This document shows positions 32,752-41,104 of a DNA stretch of 50,162 nt, piece by piece. Below the pieces are notes generated by a model. It was not told the DNA's origin. It did no database searches and worked only from the letters and a program-made list of their open reading frames with translations. Each line of letters starts with the position of its first letter. Within the stretch, counting starts at the first letter, position 1. Both the position numbers and the translations under genes were made by a program. The stretch comes from Streptomyces sp. NRRL F-2580 (GTDB lineage: Bacteria > Actinomycetota > Actinomycetes > Streptomycetales > Streptomycetaceae): contig NZ_JOIR01000044.1 in NCBI RefSeq assembly GCF_000720115.1, positions 1 through 50,162 of the forward strand, read 5' to 3'.

Positions 32752-34279
32752 GAGTCCCGTCCGCGTGCCGATCCCGCCCCTCGCGGGGCGCCGGCAGCGC
32801 CCCCGGCAGCGTCCAGGCGTACGGGTCCGGGGAGAAGGCGTGCAGTCGCTTGACGAGCCTGGCGGTCGACCACGGCCAGGAGAACGTGTTGACGCCCGGG
32901 ACGCCGAAGTAGTAGCCGGACCCGTTGGCGGGGCTGTAGACGGTGGTGCGCAGCGCCTCGCGCAGGGCCCGCTGGTGGGCTTCCTCGGCTTCGGGCCTGA
33001 CGTCCATGGCGGCGCACCCGCTGGCCCGCAAGTGGGTGAGGGCGCCGGCGATGTAGCGGAGCTGGGCCTCCAGGACGGTGGGTACGGCAGTGGTGCCGGT
33101 GAGCAGGTTCGGCCCGACGAGGAGGAAGAGGTTGGGGTATCCGCTGACGCTGGTGCCCAGGTAGGCGCGGCGGTCGTCCGCCCAGGTCCGGGCCAGCGGA
33201 ACGCCGCCGGTGCCGTGCAGCCGGCCGGCCAGGGGGATCTCGCCGACGTGGTAGCCGGTGGCGAGGACGATGACGTCGGCGGGTGCGCGCCGGCCGTCGG
33301 CTCCGATGACGTGGGAGCCTTCCACAGCGGTCGCGCGGGTGGGATGCAGGCGGACGTTGGGCCGGGTGAGGGTGGGGTAGTAGGTGTCGGAGGTGATCAG
33401 ACGGCGGCCCCCGAGGCGGTAGTGGGGAGTGAGCGCCTCGCGCAAGGCCCGGTCCGGCACGGAAGTGCGCAGGTGCAGGCGGGCCACGGCCTCCAGGGGC
33501 CGCAGCAGGCGGGGGTGGCGCAGCGGCAGGCCGACGGCCTCCTGGGTCCAGTGGTGCATGCCGCGCAGCGCGCGGCGTGCGGCCGGATGGCGCCCGAGGA
33601 AGCCGTGCAGCCGGGCGGGCAGGGGGTAGTCGGGCTTCGGGAGCACCCAGTGCGGTGTGCTCTGGAAGACGTCGAGGCGAGCGGCCTCCGGCTGGATCTC
33701 GGGCAGGAACTGGACGGCGGACGCCCCGGTGCCGACCACCGCGATACGGCGCCCGGCCAGTTCGGCGTCGTGGTTCCAGCGGGCGGAGTGGAAGACGGGG
33801 CCGGGGAAGGCGTCGAGGCCGGGGATGGCGGGACGGCGGGGCCGGTGCCAGGGGCCGGTGGCGACGATCACGGCCCGGGCCGTGTACGCACCTGTCGTGG
33901 TCTCCAGGTTCCAGCGGTGCGCCCCGGGCTCCCAGCGGGCGTCCAGCACCTCGGTGCCGTAGCGGATCGCGTCGTCCGCGCCGTGCGTGGACGCGGTGAG
34001 CCGCAGGTAGTCGAGGATCTCGGAGCGGTCGGCGAAACAGCGGCTCCAGGGGTGGGGAGCGAAGGAGTACTCGTACAGCATCGCGGGCACGTCGCACCCG
34101 CATCCCGGGTAGGTGTTGTCCCGCCAGGTCCCGCCGAGGCGATCGGCCTTCTCCAGCACCACGACGTCGTCGATCCCGGCCCGGCGCAGGGCGATCACGG
34201 CGGCCACACCCGACAGACCGGCCCCGATGACGACGACCTCCGCCGCCTGACGGTTACTGCCGGAGGTTTCCCGGGCCAC
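32702..34279 (-). CDS. Flavin monooxygenase, Baeyer-Villiger type
   Basis: Protein of 525 aa. FAD site VVVIGAGLSGVAAVIALRRA (Gly19 on), LEKADRLGGTWRDNTYPGCG, NADPH site AVVGTGASAVQ (about 181-190). The fingerprint FxGxxxHxxxW is seen as F158-G160-H164-W168, followed by Asn rather than the common Pro/Asp. IVLATGYHV is also present. Such enzymes insert oxygen next to a ketone or oxidise heteroatoms. It is divergent from a Rieske oxygenase gene across a palindrome. The last 16 codons lie antisense to the LysR gene, and the Gly/Pro/Arg-rich tail looks unconstrained. Confidence 0.87.
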   Translation of the reverse strand: MARETSGSNRQAAEVVVIGAGLSGVAAVIALRRAGIDDVVVLEKADRLGGTWRDNTYPGCGCDVPAMLYEYSFAPHPWSRCFADRSEILDYLRLTASTHGADDAIRYGTEVLDARWEPGAHRWNLETTTGAYTARAVIVATGPWHRPRRPAIPGLDAFPGPVFHSARWNHDAELAGRRIAVVGTGASAVQFLPEIQPEAARLDVFQSTPHWVLPKPDYPLPARLHGFLGRHPAARRALRGMHHWTQEAVGLPLRHPRLLRPLEAVARLHLRTSVPDRALREALTPHYRLGGRRLITSDTYYPTLTRPNVRLHPTRATAVEGSHVIGADGRRAPADVIVLATGYHVGEIPLAGRLHGTGGVPLARTWADDRRAYLGTSVSGYPNLFLLVGPNLLTGTTAVPTVLEAQLRYIAGALTHLRASGCAAMDVRPEAEEAHQRALREALRTTVYSPANGSGYYFGVPGVNTFSWPWSTARLVKRLHAFSPDPYAWTLPGALPAPREGRDRHADGTLSLRPGARPGGPSGTP

Positions 34280-34334
34280 GTCTGCTCCCTCCCCGCGCGG
34301 TGAGCATCACGGCCGGTGCCGGATCGCTCTCGAA

Positions 34335-34352
34335 AGTGACATGACGGTCACT
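34335..34352. promoter_or_regulatory. Palindromic operator between the monooxygenase and Rieske genes
   Basis: AGTGAC-ATGACG-GTCACT is a perfect inverted repeat with 6-bp arms and a 6-bp centre, of the TetR operator style. It lies 56 bp from one start and 125 bp from the other. No TetR gene is adjacent in the window. Confidence 0.6.
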
Positions 34353-34476
34353 CAGGGCGACCGATCCTAGGCCCTCCCGTCATCGGGCGGGGGGTCGCGC
34401 CGTGCACGTGGCTCGTACGAGTGATCTTGCCGGGCAGGTGAAATCCCTTGCCCCGTTCTGTGGTTGGCTGCCGGTC

Positions 34477-35499
34477 ATGACGACGAGGGACGCACCGTCC
34501 GGGGCCGGTGGTCCGCAGCATGCCGTCGAAGACCCGGGACGGCATCTCCCGTACCCCAGCGGTTGGTTCTGTCTGGCACGCTCGCGCGAACTCGCCCCCG
34601 GCAACGTCCTGACCCGCCGGTTCATGGGCGAGGACGTCGTCCTCTACCGCACCCGCGACGGCCGGGCCCGCGCGGTGCACCCGTACTGTCCCCACCTCGG
34701 TGCCCATCTCGGGGCGGGCGGCACCGTCGAGGGCCAGTACCTGGTGTGTCCCTTCCACCGCTTCGCCTTCGCCCCGGACGGCACTTGCGCCTCGACGCCC
34801 CACGGCCCGCCACCGCGCGCCCGCCTGCAGCACCACGCCGTCAGCGAGCGCAACGGCTTCCTCTTCGCCTGGAACGAACCGGACGGCGCCCCGCCCACCT
34901 GGGAGGTTCCCGGCACCCTCCAGGCGGGGGTCGTGCCGACGGCCGCCTGGAGCACCGACGTGCGCACCCACCCCCAGGAAATCATCGAGAACACCCTCGA
35001 CTACCGGCACCTGCCCGTCCTGCACCACGTGGCCGTACGGGAACTCGAACCCCCGACGGTCCAGGGCGCCCTCCTGCGCATGCGCCTGCGCCTGGGACCG
35101 GACCGGCCGGCCGCCCTGAGGCGGCGGATCCAGGCCGACCATTCGTTCCTCATGGCGGGGCTGGGACACCTCCGCGTCGAACTCCCGCTGCCCCGGCTCG
35201 GTCTCGTCAGCTACCTGTGGGCCATGCACACGCCGACCGGGCCCCGGCACACCCGCATGCTCGTGGCGACGGCCTGTGCGGACCTCCACGCGCCGGACGC
35301 CGCGGCAGCTCCACTCCCGCGGCGCGGCCTGCACCGGGCCTTCGCCCACGCGATGCTGAGGACCGCGGTCGGCAAAGTCCGCCAGGACCTGAGGATCTGG
35401 AACACCAAACGCTACGAGCCGCAGCCCCGCCTCGCCGCGAACGACGAGGCGATCGGCCTCTTCCGCCACTGGGCCCGCCAGTTCTACCCGCCGCCCTGA
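34477..35499 (+). CDS. Rieske non-haem iron oxygenase, oxygenase component
   Basis: Protein of 340 aa. The [2Fe-2S] Rieske motif is C71-x-H73 (CPHLGAHLGAGG) with C91-x2-H94 (CPFHRFAF). The mononuclear iron site is NTLDYRHLPVLHH with H178 and H183. Early residues PYPSGWFCLARSRELAPGNVL and the DVVLYRT segment resemble the KshA/DAF-36 steroid-oxygenase-like group more than aromatic dioxygenases. A separate reductase is needed and is not next door. ATG 34477 was chosen over an upstream GTG because the region before it is promoter-like. It probably cooperates with the divergent monooxygenase on a cyclic or steroid-like substrate. Confidence 0.82.
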   Translation: MTTRDAPSGAGGPQHAVEDPGRHLPYPSGWFCLARSRELAPGNVLTRRFMGEDVVLYRTRDGRARAVHPYCPHLGAHLGAGGTVEGQYLVCPFHRFAFAPDGTCASTPHGPPPRARLQHHAVSERNGFLFAWNEPDGAPPTWEVPGTLQAGVVPTAAWSTDVRTHPQEIIENTLDYRHLPVLHHVAVRELEPPTVQGALLRMRLRLGPDRPAALRRRIQADHSFLMAGLGHLRVELPLPRLGLVSYLWAMHTPTGPRHTRMLVATACADLHAPDAAAAPLPRRGLHRAFAHAMLRTAVGKVRQDLRIWNTKRYEPQPRLAANDEAIGLFRHWARQFYPPP

Positions 35500-35538
35500 C
35501 GCGCGTACGGGGCGCCCGGCCCGGTCGACAAGACATCC

Positions 35539-36909
35539 CTAGCCCTCCAGCAGGCGGCCCATCCACTCCTCGATCCCGGCGACCGTGCGCGGCAGTGCGC
35601 CCGACATCAGGCGGGCGCCGTCCGCCGTGATCACCAGGTCGTCCTCGATGCGGACCCCGATGCCCCGCAGCGCCGCCGGGAGCGTCTCGTCGTCCGGCTG
35701 GAGGTACAGGCCCGGCTCCACCGTGAGGACCTGGCCCTCCTCCAGGACGCCCTCGAGGTAGGTCTCCGCCCGCGCCTTCGCGCAGTCGTGCACGTCCAGC
35801 CCCAGCATGTGCCCGCTGCTGCACAGCGTGTACCGGCGGTGCAGGTCGCCCTCCGCGTCCTTCAGGACGCCCCACTCCGCCAGGCCCTCCGCGATCACCC
35901 GCATGCCGGCCCGGTGGAAGTCGCCGAAGCTCGCGCCGGGGCGCAGCGCCGCCATGCCCGCCTCCTGCGCGGCCAGGACCAGTTCGTAGACCTGCCGCTG
36001 GACGGGGGAGAAGCGGCCCGACAACGGGAGGGTGCGGGTGATGTCCGCCGTGTAGAGGGTGTCCGTCTCCACGCCTGCGTCCAGCAGCAGCAGTTCGTCC
36101 CCGTTCAGCCGGCCGTCGTTGCGGATCCAGTGGAGGGTGCAGGCGTGGGCGCCCGAGGCCGCGATGGTCTCGTACCCGGTGCCGTTGCCCTCGGCCCGCG
36201 CGCGCAGGCCGAAGACCCCCTCGATCCACCGCTCCCCGCGCGGATGCGCCAGGGCGCGCGGCAGGGCCCGTACGACGTCCTCGAAGCCGGCCGCCGTGTG
36301 GTCCACGGCCAGCTGGAGCTGCTCGACCTCCCACGCGTCCTTCGCCAGGCGCAACTCCGAGAGGGCGGAGGCCAGTTCCGGGTCGCAGGCCGCGTCGCGG
36401 CCCGCCGGTGACCCCAGCTCGTCCAGGTGCGCGCAGCGGATGCCGGTGAGGCGCTGCGCCTCCGCCAGGTCCGGCCGGCGGCCCACCCAGAACTCCCCGT
36501 ACCTGCGGTCCCGGAAGAACTCCTCGTTCCCGCCCGCCCGCGGCGAGCGCGGCCGCAGGTACAGCACTGCCTCGTGGGCGTGCGGGCCCGACGGCTCCAT
36601 GACCAGGACGTGACCCGCCTGGTCCTCGCCCGTGAGGCCGGTCAGCCAGGCGTACGCGCTGTGCGGGCGGAACCGGTGGTCGCAGTCGTTGGAGCGGACC
36701 TTCAGCTCGCCGGCCGGGACGATCAGCCGCTCGCCGGGGAAGCGGGCCGAGAGCCGTGCCCGGCGGGCCGGGGTGACGGCGTACCCCGGTACGCGTGCGG
36801 AGTCGGGGAGCGGGGAAGTGGCCCAGTCGCCCGCCATGAAGCGGGACAACTCCGGGGATACCGGGCGGTCGTGACTGCCCGTGTTGAGGAGGGCGGGGGT
36901 CTCGGTCAC
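35539..36909 (-). CDS. pepP: Xaa-Pro aminopeptidase (PepP, M24B)
   Basis: Cytosolic metallopeptidase of 456 aa that removes the residue before a proline. The N-terminal aminopeptidase-P domain (RRARLSARFPGERLIVPAGE) is followed by the pita-bread catalytic domain. Metal ligands are in LLDAGVETDTLYTADITRT (two Asp), SSGHMLGLDVHD (His), LTVEPGLYL (Glu) and GVRIEDDLVI (Glu). GTG 36909 has a perfect GAAGGAG site. It is divergent from the secreted collagenase and shares its control region, so it probably trims imported collagen peptides, which are rich in Pro and hydroxyproline. Confidence 0.92.
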   Translation of the reverse strand: MTETPALLNTGSHDRPVSPELSRFMAGDWATSPLPDSARVPGYAVTPARRARLSARFPGERLIVPAGELKVRSNDCDHRFRPHSAYAWLTGLTGEDQAGHVLVMEPSGPHAHEAVLYLRPRSPRAGGNEEFFRDRRYGEFWVGRRPDLAEAQRLTGIRCAHLDELGSPAGRDAACDPELASALSELRLAKDAWEVEQLQLAVDHTAAGFEDVVRALPRALAHPRGERWIEGVFGLRARAEGNGTGYETIAASGAHACTLHWIRNDGRLNGDELLLLDAGVETDTLYTADITRTLPLSGRFSPVQRQVYELVLAAQEAGMAALRPGASFGDFHRAGMRVIAEGLAEWGVLKDAEGDLHRRYTLCSSGHMLGLDVHDCAKARAETYLEGVLEEGQVLTVEPGLYLQPDDETLPAALRGIGVRIEDDLVITADGARLMSGALPRTVAGIEEWMGRLLEG

Positions 36910-36951
36910 GAGGCTCCTTCAAGAATGATGCGAACTGATGGGCGCACAGGT

Positions 36952-36983
36952 CTTGTCAGTGCAATTTCACATTACTATGTTAC
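36952..36983 (+). promoter_or_regulatory. Collagenase promoter with GntR-type operator (copy A)
   Basis: TTGTCA (36953-36958), 17 bp, TATGTT (36976-36981) is a well-spaced sigma-70-type promoter. The spacer and -10 carry CACATTAC-TATGTTAC, two similar 8-bp half-sites in tandem (36968-36983). The 32-bp block is repeated with one change at 48172-48203. On the other strand a weak TTGCAC could serve the pepP gene, so one site may control both genes. Confidence 0.8.
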
Positions 36984-37084
36984 AGCTCACACCGCGGCAC
37001 GTTAACCCCCGTCAAACGCCGTGTGACCCAGGGCAGTTCACGCACCACCCCCCACCTCACCTCTCTCCCCATCAGGAGTTCTCG

Positions 37085-39457
37085 GTGCTCAAGCACAGAG
37101 CTGTGCGCTCTTCCCTTCTCGCCTCCGCCGTGGCCGTGACCCTCCTCGCCACCGCGGGACAGGCCACGACGCAGGCCGCCGAGTCCGCGGCGCCGGCCCC
37201 CTTCACCGCCGCCCGGACCGCTCCCGCCCCCGGTCCCACGGGGAACCCGTTCGACGAGGTCGACCGCCTCGCCAACGCGAAGGACAACACCCCGGCGCCC
37301 GCCCCGGCCCCCGGCGGACAGGCCATCACCGGCCAGGTGCCCGGCGCGGCGACCGCCGCCGCGCCCGCCGACGACCTGGAGAAGCGCGGCAAGGCGGCCA
37401 AGGCGGCCCCCACCGCGAAGAGCGTCGCCGCCGGCGTCCCCTGCACCCTCGACGGGATCACGAACCTCACCCCGGAGCAGTTCGCCGACTTCCTCGGCGA
37501 CCAGGCCGTCCTCGCCGACGGCTGCCTGCGCGGTCTCATCTGGACCTGGGACGCCCGCCTGGCCCCGGTGATGTCGGACGCGCACGTCCAGGCCGTCGCC
37601 CGCCGAATATCCGCCCTGGCCGCCGCCCACGACGGCCGCAACTCCTCCCACCTGGAGGAGATGTTCACGTACCTGCACGCGGTCGCCTACCACGACTTCT
37701 CACGCGACGAGATCGACGTCACCGACGCCCCGACCGTCGCCGCGACCCGCAAGGCCATCGACGACTTCGGCAACGCCGCGCGGACCTTCGACGTCACCCC
37801 CTCCAACGCCCGCACGCTGCGCGAGGCCCTCTACGCCGCGGGCCCCGGCCTGCGCCAGCACCAGCTCGGGCTCATCAAGAAGGTCCTGGCCACCATGGAC
37901 CCGGCGCACCCCGCCACGAATCTCGACGCCACCTGGGCCGGCGCCGTCCTCGCCGCGCTCTCGACCAACTACCTGGGCGTCTACCCGGGCAACGAGGACA
38001 CCGCCTTCCACGCCGCCGTCTCCGCCGACCCCGCCTACCGCGCCGCCTTCAAGGCCTTCGCCGGCTACACCCACCTCAAGGGGACCGGCAACGCCTGGGT
38101 GGCCCGCGACGCGCTCGGCGAGTACGGCCGCTTCGGCCAGGTCGACGGCCTGCGGGGCCAGATCGCCACCGACCTCGGCGCGCTGCTGGGGCCCGTCAAG
38201 ACCGGCTTCGGCGACGGCAGCGAGCAGTGGGCCAAGCTCGTCTCCTGGCTGAACTTCTACGAGGCGTGCAAGCCGTACGGGGTGTGCAAGGAGGACATCG
38301 AGAAGCAGCTCTTCCCCTACACCTACTCCTACGACAACGGCGCCATCAAGGTCCGCACCGCCCTGGACCGGGCCACCGTCGACCAGCTGTACTACGCGAG
38401 CAAGCAGGTCAAGGCCCAGTACCACCGCGTGCTCGGCACCGAGCAGCCGATCGCGGGCGACCCCAACACCACGCTCAACATCGTGCTCTACGCCTCCCGC
38501 GCCGACTACGTGAACTACCACCCGATCCTGACCGGCTACGGCACCAACAACGGCGGCATCTACATCGAGAACGGCGCCACCTTCTACACCTACCAGCGCC
38601 GCGTCCCGCAGGACTCCTCCCTCACCCTGGAAGAGCTCTTCCGCCACGAGTACACGCACTACCTCAACGGCCGCTACGCCGTCCCCGGCTTCTTCGGCGA
38701 GGGCCCCTGGTACGAGGGCGACCGCACGACCGCCATGGACGAGGGCACCGCCGAGTTCTTCGACGGCGCCACCCGCGACAACGGCATCGCCGTCCGCAAG
38801 TCCCTCGTGAAGAGCGTCATCAGCGACACCTCGGGCGGCGGCCCGCGCATGAGCGTCGAGCAGCTGCTGAACGCCACCTACGACGGCGACGGCTTCCGCT
38901 TCTACAGCTACGCCGGCACCTTCTTCGAGTTCCTGTGGACCGAGAAGCCCACCCTGCTGCGCGAGATGTACACCCACCTGCGCAACAACGACGTGGCGGC
39001 GTACGACTCCTGGCGCCACCGGATGGGCGCCGACAGCTACCTCCAGCGCGACTACGACCGCTTCCTGGACGCGCAGATCGCCAAGGTCGACCAGCTCTAC
39101 GTGCCGAACACCTCCTTCACCCCCAACGACCAGCTGCGCGACTCCGCGCTCGCGTCGGTGAAGTCGGCCTTCGCCAAGGCCACGTACAACACCCCGGACT
39201 GCGTGGAGAACGGCGACGCCGGCAAGCGCCGGTTCGCCTGTACCGGCCGGATCACCGCCAACCTGAAGAACTGGCGCAGCGACGACCAGAACTTCAAGGA
39301 CATGTCGGAGACGGTCGACTACTTCATCCTCGACCGGGCGGGCGCGGCCTCCAACAACCTCGCCGACATGAACTGCTCCTTCGGTCCGCTGGAGATCTGG
39401 AGCAACAACAAGGCGGGCACCTCGAGTTACAGCTGTGAGGGACCGCTCCGCAGCTGA
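37085..39457 (+). CDS. Secreted collagenase (peptidase family M9)
   Basis: Protein of 790 aa. A Sec signal peptide (HRAVRSSLLASAVAVTLLAT followed by AGQATTQAAES) precedes an Ala/Pro-rich propeptide of about 90 residues, then the M9 activator domain (ITNLTPEQFADFLG, then SHLEEMFTYLHAVAYHD) and the catalytic domain with zinc ligands H521, H525 (HEYTHYLNGRY) and E553 in DEGTAEFF. The 32-residue spacing from the first His to the Glu equals that of clostridial ColG. A helper-type C-terminal part ends CSFGPLEIWSNNKAGTSSY; PKD and collagen-binding domains are absent. GTG 37085 has an AGGAG site. It should cleave collagen or gelatin outside the cell. Confidence 0.93.
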   Translation: MLKHRAVRSSLLASAVAVTLLATAGQATTQAAESAAPAPFTAARTAPAPGPTGNPFDEVDRLANAKDNTPAPAPAPGGQAITGQVPGAATAAAPADDLEKRGKAAKAAPTAKSVAAGVPCTLDGITNLTPEQFADFLGDQAVLADGCLRGLIWTWDARLAPVMSDAHVQAVARRISALAAAHDGRNSSHLEEMFTYLHAVAYHDFSRDEIDVTDAPTVAATRKAIDDFGNAARTFDVTPSNARTLREALYAAGPGLRQHQLGLIKKVLATMDPAHPATNLDATWAGAVLAALSTNYLGVYPGNEDTAFHAAVSADPAYRAAFKAFAGYTHLKGTGNAWVARDALGEYGRFGQVDGLRGQIATDLGALLGPVKTGFGDGSEQWAKLVSWLNFYEACKPYGVCKEDIEKQLFPYTYSYDNGAIKVRTALDRATVDQLYYASKQVKAQYHRVLGTEQPIAGDPNTTLNIVLYASRADYVNYHPILTGYGTNNGGIYIENGATFYTYQRRVPQDSSLTLEELFRHEYTHYLNGRYAVPGFFGEGPWYEGDRTTAMDEGTAEFFDGATRDNGIAVRKSLVKSVISDTSGGGPRMSVEQLLNATYDGDGFRFYSYAGTFFEFLWTEKPTLLREMYTHLRNNDVAAYDSWRHRMGADSYLQRDYDRFLDAQIAKVDQLYVPNTSFTPNDQLRDSALASVKSAFAKATYNTPDCVENGDAGKRRFACTGRITANLKNWRSDDQNFKDMSETVDYFILDRAGAASNNLADMNCSFGPLEIWSNNKAGTSSYSCEGPLRS

Positions 39458-39464
39458 CCCGGCA

Positions 39465-39507
39465 CCGGACCGGTCCCGCGCCTGAGGAGGGTGCGGGACC
39501 GGTCCGG
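39465..39507. terminator. Strong terminator after the collagenase gene
   Basis: CCGGACCGGTCCCGC (39465-39479) and GCGGGACCGGTCCGG (39493-39507) form a perfect 15-bp stem with a 13-nt loop, starting 8 bp after the stop codon. It isolates the collagenase from the catabolic operon that follows. Confidence 0.85.
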
Positions 39508-39533
39508 GCAGGTCTGGGCAGCCAATAAAGAAT

Positions 39534-39545
39534 GTGACATATTAC
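39534..39545 (+). promoter_or_regulatory. Operator/-10 at the start of the hydroxyproline operon (site C)
   Basis: GTGACATATTAC lies 4 bp before the GTG start of the FAD subunit gene. Its TATTAC (39540-39545) is a plausible -10 box, which would put transcription start at or within the start codon. It resembles the half-sites of copies A and B. Confidence 0.6.
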
Positions 39546-39549
39546 TGCC

Positions 39550-40701
39550 GTGCTCAAGAGACACTCCCTGGACGCCGTGATCATCGGCGCCGGCGTCGTC
39601 GGGGCGGCCTGCGCCTACTACGCGGCCCGCGCCGGGCTCGCCGTGGCCGTGGTCGACCGCGGAGCCGTCGCCGGCGGCACGACCGGCGCCGGCGAAGGCA
39701 ACCTGCTCGTCTCCGACAAGGAGGCGGGCCCGGAGCTCGACCTGGCCCTCCTGTCCACCCGGCTCTGGACCGAACTCGCCGCGGTCCTCCCGCCCGCGAT
39801 CGAGTACGAGCCCAAGGGCGGGCTCGTCGTCGCCCCGGACGACGCCACCGTGCGGGCCCTGCGGAGCTTCGCCGAGGGCCAGCGCAAGGCCGGGGTCGAC
39901 GCGGTCGAGGTGCCCGCGGACGCCCTACAGGAGCTGGAGCCGCACCTGGCCCCGGGCCTGGCGGGCGGGTTCCACTACCCGCAGGACGCCCAGGTCCAGC
40001 CGGCCCAGGCGGCGGCGCGGCTGCTCGCCGCGTCCGGGGCCGAGGTGTACCTCGGCGAGGAGGTGACGGGCGTCCTGCTGGACCGGGGCGCCGTACGAGG
40101 CGTGCGCACCCCGCGCCGCGAACTCCTGGCCCCGGCCGTGGTGAACGCGGCCGGCACCTGGGGCGGCCGCATCGCCGAGCTGGCCGGCGTCACCCTGCCC
40201 GTCCTCCCGCGCCGCGGCTTCGTCCTGGTGACCGAGCCGCTCCCGCGACTGGTCCGGCACAAGGTCTACGCCGCCGACTACATCGCGGACGTCGCCAGCG
40301 GCTCCGCCGCCCTGCAGTCCTCGGCGGTGGTCGAGGGCACCCCCTCGGGCCCGGTCCTGATCGGCGCCACCCGGGAGCGGGTCGGCTTCGACCGCTCCCT
40401 CTCGACGGAGGCCCTGCGCCGGCTGGCCGCGCAGGCGGCGGCGCTCTTCCCGGTGCTGGCCGACGTCCGGGTCCTGCGCACCTACCACGGCTTCCGCCCC
40501 TACCTCCCCGACCACCTCCCGGCGATCGGCCCCGACCCCCGGCGCCCGGGCCTCCTGCACGCCTGCGGCCACGAGGGAGCCGGCATCGGCCTGGCCCCGG
40601 CCACCGGCGCCCTGATCACCGCCGCCCTGACGGGCGCCGAACCCCCGCTCCCCCAGGCCCCCTTCCACCCGGCGCGCTTCGACCAGGACCCGGCCCGATG
40701 A
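39550..40701 (+). CDS. D-hydroxyproline dehydrogenase, DAO-type FAD subunit
   Basis: Flavoprotein of 383 aa of the D-amino acid oxidase/glycine oxidase fold: DAVIIGAGVVGAACAYYAAR, GGTTGAGEGNLLVSDKEAGP, VVNAAGTWGG, and the C-terminal GLLHACGHEGAGIGLAPATG. With the next two genes it matches the three-subunit (flavin, small [2Fe-2S], large flavin/[2Fe-2S]) dehydrogenases that oxidise cis-4-hydroxy-D-proline to pyrroline-4-hydroxy-2-carboxylate. No ribosome site precedes GTG 39550, and the operator and -10 lie immediately upstream, so the mRNA is probably leaderless. A role on D-proline or sarcosine is the main alternative. Confidence 0.85.
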   Translation: MLKRHSLDAVIIGAGVVGAACAYYAARAGLAVAVVDRGAVAGGTTGAGEGNLLVSDKEAGPELDLALLSTRLWTELAAVLPPAIEYEPKGGLVVAPDDATVRALRSFAEGQRKAGVDAVEVPADALQELEPHLAPGLAGGFHYPQDAQVQPAQAAARLLAASGAEVYLGEEVTGVLLDRGAVRGVRTPRRELLAPAVVNAAGTWGGRIAELAGVTLPVLPRRGFVLVTEPLPRLVRHKVYAADYIADVASGSAALQSSAVVEGTPSGPVLIGATRERVGFDRSLSTEALRRLAAQAAALFPVLADVRVLRTYHGFRPYLPDHLPAIGPDPRRPGLLHACGHEGAGIGLAPATGALITAALTGAEPPLPQAPFHPARFDQDPAR

Positions 40702-40793
40702 CGGTCCGGGGAGAAGGCGCGCGCAGCGCGACCCGGTACCGGCCCGCGCCCCCCACCCGTACCGCGCCCGCGCCCGAGGAGAACCGCCGATGA
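40698..40793 (+). CDS. Possible 31-codon coupling ORF inside the dehydrogenase operon
   Basis: ATG 40698 overlaps the previous stop (ATGA) and the frame ends at TGA 40791-40793, which overlaps the next ATG in the same way. It reads MTVRGEGARSATRYRPAPPT and ends APAPEENRR. It would let ribosomes pass across an 88-bp gap without release. It may be non-functional as a peptide. Confidence 0.35.
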   Translation: MTVRGEGARSATRYRPAPPTRTAPAPEENRR

Positions 40794-41104
40794 GCCAGAC
40801 CCCGCGCACCCTCGTCGGCGGAGCCCCCTCTGCCACGTACGTCCTGCGCTTCGACGGCCGCGAACTCACGGCCCAGGCGGGCCAGAGCATCGCCGCCGCG
40901 CTCTGGGGCGCGGGGATCCTGGCCTGGCGGACCACCCGCGAGGGCGGCGCCCCGCGCGGCGCGTTCTGCGGGATCGGCAGCTGCTACGACTGCCTCGTCA
41001 CCGTCAACGGCCGCCCGAACCAGCGCGCCTGCCTGGTCCCGGCCCGCCCGGGGGACACCGTCACCACCCAGGAGGGAACCGGCCGTGCCGACCTCACCGT
41101 CTGA
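40790..41104 (+). CDS. D-hydroxyproline dehydrogenase, small [2Fe-2S] subunit
   Basis: Protein of 104 aa with a plant-type ferredoxin fold of the Fer2_4 kind: YVLRFDGRELTAQAGQSIAA, ALWGAGILAWRTTREGG, and cluster cysteines in FCGIGSCYDCLV with a further one in NQRACLVPA. Small subunits of this type (like HcnA or sarcosine/proline dehydrogenase gamma subunits) link two flavoproteins. ATG 40790 has GAGGAGAA upstream. The next gene starts 20 bp before this one ends, showing tight coupling. Confidence 0.88.
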   Translation: MSQTPRTLVGGAPSATYVLRFDGRELTAQAGQSIAAALWGAGILAWRTTREGGAPRGAFCGIGSCYDCLVTVNGRPNQRACLVPARPGDTVTTQEGTGRADLTV

